A DNA stretch of 5,559 bases from Clostridiales bacterium (GTDB lineage Bacteria; Bacillota; Clostridia; Clostridiales; Caloramatoraceae), in NCBI GenBank assembly GCA_026416355.1, contig JAOAFH010000137.1, positions 1 through 5,559 of the forward strand. The letters are read 5' to 3'. Positions 1-4,758 of the stretch are shown piece by piece. Position 1 is the first letter of the stretch. Every line of letters begins with the position of its first letter. The notes under the pieces were generated by a model, which saw only the letters and a list, made by a program, of their open reading frames with translations, made no database searches and was not told where the DNA came from. Made by a program: the position numbers and the translations under genes.

Positions 1-122
1 ACTTCAAGAATCCTTTTAAGCTTTTCACCAGCAGCCTTTTGGAGACCATCGCCCATAAGTTTCATTCCATAAACGAATAGTCCAAGACCACCAAGAAGTT
101 CAAAAACCATCTTTGCGTTCAT
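1..122 (-). CDS. Na/Pi cotransporter family protein, N-terminal fragment
   Basis: The first 40 codons of a leftward gene are present; the rest lies beyond the left edge. The translation opens MNAKMVFELLGGLGLFVYGM and continues KLMGDGLQKAAGEKLKRILE. This is the characteristic start of bacterial Na+/phosphate cotransporter family proteins (PF02690, YjbB/NptA type): a first membrane segment (about residues 5-20) with a glycine-rich GGLGLFxYGM stretch, then a GDGLQKAAG loop. Family members are integral cytoplasmic membrane proteins of roughly 500-600 residues, often with a C-terminal PhoU-like domain, and they move phosphate with sodium. The ATG at 122-120 is chosen because a GGGGG ribosome binding site (129-133, minus strand) lies 6 bases upstream; the internal Met5 lacks one. 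A Pho-box-like promoter lies directly upstream, which supports a phosphate-related role. The family call is by recognition of the N terminus only, since the transport core is not visible. Confidence 0.88.
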   Translation of the reverse strand, partial: MNAKMVFELLGGLGLFVYGMKLMGDGLQKAAGEKLKRILE

Positions 123-160
123 AATATACCCCCACAATCATTTTTTTACATACATCGACA

Positions 161-166
161 ATTATA
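161..166 (-). promoter_or_regulatory. -10 box (TATAAT) of the Na/Pi cotransporter gene
   Basis: A perfect TATAAT is read on the minus strand. It would place transcription initiation near 154 and give a leader of about 32 bases before the ATG at 122. There is no good TTGACA at 17 bases; instead the TTAACA repeats occupy the -35 region. This is typical of activator-dependent promoters, as described for PhoP-activated genes of Bacillus. Confidence 0.6.
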
Positions 167-175
167 AACTTTCAA

Positions 176-203
176 TGTTAATTCTATGTTAAGTTTGTGT
201 TAA
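176..203 (-). promoter_or_regulatory. Putative PhoP-binding site (Pho box), three TTAACA repeats
   Basis: On the minus strand the hexamer TTAACA occurs three times without mismatch, at 203-198, 192-187 and 181-176. Each copy is separated by exactly 5 bases, an 11-base period. The copy nearest the gene ends 9 bases upstream of TATAAT, so the three fall at about -22 to -27, -33 to -38 and -44 to -49. The Bacillus subtilis PhoP consensus is direct TT(A/T/C)A(C/T)A repeats at 11-base spacing over this same core region of activated promoters. A fourth, degenerate position (ATTGTA) lies one period further upstream. The downstream gene encodes a phosphate cotransporter. Binding by PhoP is inferred from sequence only. 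Confidence 0.72.
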
Positions 204-234
204 CAATATACAATAATTTAACCTAAAAATAATA

Positions 235-305
235 TTACTTTAATACAAAATTAATATAAATTACTCTTAAAGTAAAATATTGTTTTAGAATATAAAGGAC
301 TTTAA
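235..305. repeat. Alternating ACTTTAA / TTAAAGT elements (inverted repeats)
   Basis: TTACTTTAA at 235-243 is the exact reverse complement of TTAAAGTAA at 267-275, with a 23-base gap. ACTTTAA appears again at 299-305, forming a second 7-base inverted pair with 267-273. The element centres are about 30 and 32 bases apart, close to three helical turns, and the last copy overlaps the candidate -35 hexamer at 301-306. This could be an operator array for the helicase operon. The region is so AT-rich that matches of this length may also arise by chance. Confidence 0.35.
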
Positions 306-329
306 ATTTAAGGATATTAATATTAAAAT
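301..329 (+). promoter_or_regulatory. Candidate sigma-A-type promoter for the helicase operon
   Basis: TTTAAA (301-306) is followed after exactly 17 bases by TAAAAT (324-329). These match the TTGACA and TATAAT consensus at 4 and 5 of 6 positions. The predicted start of transcription is near 336, giving a leader of about 24 bases that holds the strong ribosome binding site at 345-353. Other AT-rich hexamer pairs in the region score lower (for example TATAAA at 291-296, which has no good -35), but in DNA this AT-rich the call is tentative. Confidence 0.35.
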
Positions 330-344
330 TAATTTATGCAGGGG

Positions 345-353
345 AAAGGAGGT
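345..353 (+). promoter_or_regulatory. Ribosome binding site that fixes the helicase start at 360
   Basis: AAAGGAGGT is a near-perfect complement to the 16S rRNA 3' end and sits 6 bases before the ATG at 360. The in-frame ATG at 336 lies upstream of this site, has no Shine-Dalgarno sequence of its own, and would make the site part of the coding region. The start at 360 is therefore preferred. Confidence 0.85.
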
Positions 354-359
354 ACTAAT

Positions 360-2987
360 ATGTATTTTGAGGAGATAAATAGATTTAAGAATAGAATAAT
401 ATCTGAAATTAACATAGATGAAAGAAAAGCAACCTTTTTAGACTACCCTGAAGATATAGGTGAGGAGCTTAAGAATTTTTTAATAGAAAGGGGATATACA
501 AAGCTATATTCTCATCAAAGGGAAATGTTTGAGCATGCGAAAATAGGCGAAAACGTAATAATAACCACTCAAACAGCCAGTGGAAAGACATTAAGCTTTT
601 TGCTTCCTGTGATAGATGCAATATTAAGAGATAACAGAACAAGGGCAATATTTGTTTATCCAACAAAGGCTCTTGCCAATGACCAGTATAGAAATATCGT
701 CCCTTTTTTAGAGTATTTTGGTGAAGACAGGATACAGGCAGGAATATATGATGGGGATACCCCTCCAAATGAAAGAACAAGAATAAGGAAAACGGCAAAT
801 ATTATTTTAACAAATCCTGAGATGTTAAATGCTGCATTTTTACCAAACCATAGCTTATATGGATTTAATCATGTGTTCTCAAAACTAAAGTTTGTAGTAA
901 TAGATGAGCTTCATGTTTACCGTGGAGCATTTGGTTCACATATGGCAAATATAATAAGAAGGCTAAATAGGGTTTGTAAATATTATAGGTCGATGCCACA
1001 ATATTTATTTAGCTCTGCTACAATTGCAAATCCCAAGGAGCTTGCAGAAACTCTAACAGGAGAGAAGTTTTATCATGTAAATAAAGATGGCTCACCATCT
1101 GGTAAAAAACACATATACATATGGCAGCCTCCATTTGTTAGAGATAGTGAATACAGAAAAACTCCTGAGGAGGAGGCATCTGAAATAATACCTGACATGA
1201 TTCAAAAGGGAAGAAGATTTATTACATTTTGTAAAAGTAGACGTGAGGTTGAGGTTGTACTTAAAGAAACAAGGGACAGACTATCTAATATTGAGGATGT
1301 ACCAAGTCTACTTGACTTAACTGACAAAATAGCAGGATATCGTGGAGGATATAAAAAAGAAGAAAGAAAGGATATTGAAAGAAGGCTTGTTAAAGGAGAT
1401 ATTAATGGAGTAATTGCAACAAACGCATTAGAGCTTGGCATAGATATAGGGGATATTGATGTTGTAATTTGTTCCGGATTTCCTGGGACAAAGGCTTCAT
1501 TTTGGCAGCAGGTTGGTCGTGCAGGGCGTAAAGGAGAGGCAGTTGGTGTTTTAATTTTAGATGTAGGCCCAATTGACCAATATATTTCAGTTAATAGTGA
1601 ATTTTTATTAAAAACAGGAGTAGAAAATGCAGTAGTTGATAAAAACAATCTATTTATTCAACTTGCGCATGTAAGGGCAGCTGCTGCGGAGCTTCCACTT
1701 TCCCTTGATGATGCTGCTGTTTTTCCTGATTTAGGAGAAATTGTTCCAGTTCTTTTAAAGGCAGGAGAGCTTAAAAATGATGGCGGAATATTTACATGGA
1801 TAGGTAAAGAGCATCCAGCAGGGGATTTTAGTTTAAGAAACATATCAAGGGATATTTATAAGGTAATAAACAAATTAAATGGAGAAATGCTTACAGAAAT
1901 GGATGAATATCAGGCATTTCATGAGGTATATGAAAAGGCAATTTATATGCATGATGGAATGCAGTATATGGTTGAAAAACTAGATTTGGTTAATAGAATA
2001 GCCAATGTTGTTCCAATTGAAGTAAATTACTTTACAGTTCCATTTACAGAAACAATGGTTAATATTATAAAGGAGTTTAAAAATAAAGAGGTTGGAAGAG
2101 TAGTTGCAACATTTGGAGATGTTTTAATTAAAGAGGCTGTTGTTGCCTATAAGATGATTCAGTTTCATAACAGACAAAATCTAGGATTTGAGCCAATTAG
2201 GGATAATTTATTTACTACCCTTGAAACAGAAGGTCTATGGTATTTGATACCTGAGGATGTGGATAATGTTATTAATTCATATACAGAATTTAATTATTAT
2301 AATGGAATAAAACATGCACTTTTATCTGCTGCTAGAATTAGAACTATGGCAACATCTGAAGATATTGGGGCAACAATGTTTAATACTGTTGAAAAAGATG
2401 GAGAGATTAAAAGGGCATATGTAATATTGTATGACTTATATCCAGGAGGACTGGGATTTACAGAAAAGGCCTATGACTATGCAGATGAAATACTAAAGGA
2501 TGCCATAAATATGGTTAAAAATTGTAAGTGTAAGGATGGTTGCCCCGCCTGCGTAGGAGACTATCACCTAGACAAAAAAATGGTGCTTTGGTCATTAGAG
2601 GGAATGATAACACAAAGACAAGAAACACCACTTGTTACAAAAAAACCACAAGAGGTTATTAAAATTGAGGAAAAGAGTTTTATATTATCAGAGCTTGAAT
2701 ATAGATGGCATGAGTTTAAGACATATTTAAAAAATAGAAGTGAAGGATTTACAAGCTTTTTCAACACAATAGATGAAATAAAGGTTATAAATCAAAAGTT
2801 AATATTTATCGTTAAATCCACCTTTTATAAAGAGTGGATTATGGATACCTTAAATAAATCTAAAATAGAAAATATAATAAGAAGATATGTGGATGTTGGG
2901 GATAACTTTTCAATAGATGTTGAGGTTAAAGACTATGAAAGCAAAATAGATAAACTTTTAAGAAGATATGATGATTTAACAAAGTAG
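360..2987 (+). CDS. mrfA: MrfA (YprA)-type DEAD/DEAH-box helicase with DUF1998 zinc domain and extra C-terminal domain
   Basis: This 875-residue superfamily 2 helicase has the full motif set: Q-like motif YSHQREMFEH (50-59), Walker A QTASGKT (71-77, Lys76), Ia YPTKALANDQ (100-109), Ib NPEML (152-156), II DELH (182-185), III SSAT (218-221), IV FCKSRREVE (290-298), V ATNALELGIDIGD (353-365) and VI QQVGRAGRKG (383-392). The later region has the YDLYPGGLGF signature (691-700) and a C-x-C-x3-C-x2-C zinc site (Cys722, 724, 728, 731), as in the DUF1998/MrfA zinc-binding domain. The B. subtilis relative MrfA (749 residues; Hrq1-like) is an ATP-driven 3'-5' DNA helicase acting in the cytoplasm in mitomycin C damage repair with the exonuclease MrfB. 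Similarity to MrfA ends near residue 750. About 120 further residues form an extra domain (separate entry). No MrfB gene follows; a UvrD-like helicase starts 8 bases downstream. The exact biological role here is inferred from the family. Confidence 0.88.
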   Translation: MYFEEINRFKNRIISEINIDERKATFLDYPEDIGEELKNFLIERGYTKLYSHQREMFEHAKIGENVIITTQTASGKTLSFLLPVIDAILRDNRTRAIFVYPTKALANDQYRNIVPFLEYFGEDRIQAGIYDGDTPPNERTRIRKTANIILTNPEMLNAAFLPNHSLYGFNHVFSKLKFVVIDELHVYRGAFGSHMANIIRRLNRVCKYYRSMPQYLFSSATIANPKELAETLTGEKFYHVNKDGSPSGKKHIYIWQPPFVRDSEYRKTPEEEASEIIPDMIQKGRRFITFCKSRREVEVVLKETRDRLSNIEDVPSLLDLTDKIAGYRGGYKKEERKDIERRLVKGDINGVIATNALELGIDIGDIDVVICSGFPGTKASFWQQVGRAGRKGEAVGVLILDVGPIDQYISVNSEFLLKTGVENAVVDKNNLFIQLAHVRAAAAELPLSLDDAAVFPDLGEIVPVLLKAGELKNDGGIFTWIGKEHPAGDFSLRNISRDIYKVINKLNGEMLTEMDEYQAFHEVYEKAIYMHDGMQYMVEKLDLVNRIANVVPIEVNYFTVPFTETMVNIIKEFKNKEVGRVVATFGDVLIKEAVVAYKMIQFHNRQNLGFEPIRDNLFTTLETEGLWYLIPEDVDNVINSYTEFNYYNGIKHALLSAARIRTMATSEDIGATMFNTVEKDGEIKRAYVILYDLYPGGLGFTEKAYDYADEILKDAINMVKNCKCKDGCPACVGDYHLDKKMVLWSLEGMITQRQETPLVTKKPQEVIKIEEKSFILSELEYRWHEFKTYLKNRSEGFTSFFNTIDEIKVINQKLIFIVKSTFYKEWIMDTLNKSKIENIIRRYVDVGDNFSIDVEVKDYESKIDKLLRRYDDLTK
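2685..2930 (+). other. Extra C-terminal domain of the MrfA-like helicase, DnaA-N / DnaX-C-like
   Basis: Residues about 776-857 follow a lysine/glutamate-rich linker (about 752-772). They show a helix with a conserved-looking tryptophan (LEYRWHEFKTYL, 779-790), a helix around FTSFF, a strand pair ending KLIFIV (813-818), then FYKEWI (822-827), an Ile-rich helix (IENIIRRYV) and a final strand SIDVEV (851-856). This order and spacing resemble DnaA domain I (W...L, then LTI..PNEFA.DWL, a helix, and a closing strand) and the related C-terminal domain of DnaX (tau/gamma). Both are KH-like protein-interaction folds. The resemblance is judged by eye and is weak in identity. The tail is absent from the 749-residue B. 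subtilis MrfA. Confidence 0.45.
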
Positions 2988-2998
2988 GTGATATATTG
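2986..2998 (+). promoter_or_regulatory. Ribosome binding site and TTG start overlapping the preceding stop codon
   Basis: AGGTGA at 2986-2991 overlaps the TAG stop (2985-2987) of the MrfA-like gene and precedes a TTG start at 2996 by only 4-5 bases. No ATG or GTG start exists upstream in frame before a stop at 2972-2974. The next in-frame ATG (3044) would remove the LNxxQ adenine-binding motif, so TTG is required. The short spacing, weak site and TTG suggest that translation depends on ribosomes arriving from the upstream gene. Confidence 0.65.
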
Positions 2999-4564
2999 GA
3001 TGATATTCTAAAGGAGTTTTCGAGGCTCAATAGCTTTCAAAAGATGGCGGCTAACTCTGAGGAAAAGTATGTGGCATTAAAGGCAGCTGTTGGTAGTGGA
3101 AAAACAACAGTAATTATAAATAGAGTGTTGTATCTTCATTATATAAAAAAAGTTCCACTTGATGAAATGATGATTGTAACATTTACCAATAAGGCTGCCG
3201 ATGAAATAAAGGAAAGAATAAAAAAATATATATCAGAAGATATAAATTATATTGGTACATTTCATAGCATAGCAGCAAAGATTTTAAGGGAAAAGATTAG
3301 AATAGAAGACTTTGGATATACTAAAGACTTTAAAATAATATCCTATCAAGAGGCAGGAGATATACTAAATAGAATAATAGAAGAAGGCAAATTGAAGGTA
3401 AAATACAAGTCTAAACTTCAAAAGAGGATAGAGGAATTTAAAAATGGTAATATACTTTATGGAAATATGAAAAATGAAGATGATATAAAAAAACTTTATG
3501 AAATGTATGGTGAGGTTAAAAAGAAAGAAAACCTAATGGATTATGATGATTTAATTATAAATTGTATTGAGTTTTTAAAGGAACCTTTAAACATTAAACA
3601 CATTATTATAGATGAGTTTCAAGATACAGATTCTATGCAATATGAACTAATAAAAAAAATTGCAAGCAATACAAGTAGTATATTTGTAGTGGGGGACCCA
3701 AATCAAACAATATATTCATTTAGAACGGGTTCAAGGGATATATTTGATAGATTTATAAGGGATTTTGATGCATGTATTTATGATTTGCCTATAAATTATA
3801 GGTCTACAAAGATAATAACAGAAGCAGCAACGGCTTTAATAGGAGATAAGATATTAAGTAGTGGTGATGAAGGTGAAAAAATTAAAATATCATGCCACTA
3901 TGATGCCTTTAATGAAGCAAATTATATGTTAAGAAGAATAAAGGAATTAAAAGAAAAAGGTGCAAGATTAGGGGATATAGCTATTCTTTATAGAAGGCAA
4001 ATGCAGGGAGATGTACTATATGATGTTTTAAGCAGAGAATTTGAGTGTGAATTTTTAAAGGGACTAGAAGTAGATAAAGAAAAAATAGATAATGACAAAT
4101 TAAAACTATTAACTCTTCATTCCTCTAAAGGACTTGAGTTTGACCACATATTTATTGTTGGAGTAAATGAAGGAAATATTCCAATAGCAAACAAAAGGGA
4201 TGTGGAGGAGGAGGAACTAAGACTCTTTTTTGTAGGAATAACAAGGGCAAGAAAAACCATTGAGTTAACATATTTAAAAAACCCTTCATATTTTGGTTTC
4301 AAGCCATATAAGAGTAGATATATATCACTAATTCCAAAGTCTCTCGTAATAGAAGAAGATTATAATTCAAAATATACTTTAAATGAAATATATGATATGT
4401 TAAGATTAGAAAAGGTAAAAAAACAAGAAATAAAAAAGGTTGTACACAAAAAATATGGGGAAGGAATTGTATTATTTGAAGATGATAATACGATTAAAGT
4501 ACAATTTGAAGGTTATGGAGAAAAGGAGTTTTTGAAGGCGTTTAGTTTATGTGAATTTATATAA
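2996..4564 (+). CDS. Compact UvrD/PcrA-like superfamily 1A helicase with Tudor-like C terminus
   Basis: The 522-residue product has every UvrD/Rep motif in order: Q motif LNSFQKMAA (11-19), Walker A VGSGKT (32-37, Lys36), Ia TFTNKAADEI (62-71), Ib GTFHS (87-91), the 1B signature MDYDDLI (181-187), II DEFQD (206-210), III GDPNQTIYSFR (233-243), IV NYRST (267-271), V TLHSSKGLEFDH (373-384) and VI FVGITRARK (412-420). It is therefore expected to be an active ATP-driven 3'-5' DNA translocase. Motifs IV and V are only about 105 residues apart, whereas PcrA/UvrD have well over 250, so subdomain 2B is essentially missing. The last 40 residues (VHKKYGEGIV, VQFEGYGEKEFL) match the Tudor-like C-terminal domain by which PcrA/UvrD contact RNA polymerase. 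The normal length for PcrA/UvrD is about 720-740 residues, so this is probably an accessory paralogue and not the housekeeping PcrA. Coupling to the MrfA-like gene suggests a shared repair role (inference). Confidence 0.9.
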   Translation: MDDILKEFSRLNSFQKMAANSEEKYVALKAAVGSGKTTVIINRVLYLHYIKKVPLDEMMIVTFTNKAADEIKERIKKYISEDINYIGTFHSIAAKILREKIRIEDFGYTKDFKIISYQEAGDILNRIIEEGKLKVKYKSKLQKRIEEFKNGNILYGNMKNEDDIKKLYEMYGEVKKKENLMDYDDLIINCIEFLKEPLNIKHIIIDEFQDTDSMQYELIKKIASNTSSIFVVGDPNQTIYSFRTGSRDIFDRFIRDFDACIYDLPINYRSTKIITEAATALIGDKILSSGDEGEKIKISCHYDAFNEANYMLRRIKELKEKGARLGDIAILYRRQMQGDVLYDVLSREFECEFLKGLEVDKEKIDNDKLKLLTLHSSKGLEFDHIFIVGVNEGNIPIANKRDVEEEELRLFFVGITRARKTIELTYLKNPSYFGFKPYKSRYISLIPKSLVIEEDYNSKYTLNEIYDMLRLEKVKKQEIKKVVHKKYGEGIVLFEDDNTIKVQFEGYGEKEFLKAFSLCEFI

Positions 4565-4577
4565 GGGGGAGAAGTAA

Positions 4578-4748
4578 ATGGAAGATAATAAGAAGCAAAA
4601 TATAGGGGACGAGCCAGTTAGATTAGAATTTAAGGATGTAGTTGCCATGACTATTGCAGCAATTGAGGTTTTATTTCCAATTGCACTTATGTTTGCTGCA
4701 ATAATGGCAGTTGTATTTTTTGTAGTACTGAAGTTTTGGATTAAATAA
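4578..4748 (+). CDS. Small single-span membrane protein, function unknown
   Basis: This 56-codon gene has a strong ribosome binding site (AAGGGGGAG, 4563-4571, directly after the stop of the helicase gene) 6 bases before its ATG, which supports real translation. The product starts with a polar, charged stretch (MEDNKKQNIGDEPVRLEFKD, residues 1-20). A long hydrophobic segment follows (about 21-50, including ATM-rich and VVFFVVL stretches) with an embedded Glu30 and Pro34, ending in the basic tail KFWIK. The polar N terminus and short basic end leave the topology ambiguous. It lies 13 bases after the UvrD-like gene and 10 bases before the LtaS-like gene, so it is surely co-transcribed. I do not recognise a family. 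A membrane partner or regulator of the LtaS-like enzyme is possible but unproven. Confidence 0.75.
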   Translation: MEDNKKQNIGDEPVRLEFKDVVAMTIAAIEVLFPIALMFAAIMAVVFFVVLKFWIK

Positions 4749-4758
4749 GGGTGGTTAA

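Noticed and set aside
336..359. Upstream in-frame ATG at 336 as the start of the MrfA-like helicase
   Set aside because: It has no ribosome binding site. The near-perfect AAAGGAGGT lies downstream of it at ideal spacing to the ATG at 360, and the candidate promoter would start transcription at about 336.
123..359. LexA/SOS box upstream of the helicase operon
   Set aside because: No GAAC-N4-GTT(C/T)-type palindrome is present in the divergent intergenic region, so SOS control is not supported by the sequence.
469..798. Minus-strand open frame of 109 codons, and similar ones at 1202-1648, 1658-1843, 2564-2767 and 4117-4302
   Set aside because: All lie antisense inside strongly supported helicase genes with complete motifs, have low-complexity or composition-driven translations, and resemble no family. 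They are shadows of the real genes.
2988..2995. Possible frameshift joining the two helicase genes into one polypeptide
   Set aside because: Each gene has complete and distinct superfamily motifs, its own initiation region and a clean stop. They are separate proteins in adjacent reading frames.
4549..4577. Terminator between the UvrD-like gene and the small membrane protein gene
   Set aside because: The gap is only 13 bases and is filled by the ribosome binding site. No stem-loop with a T-run is present.
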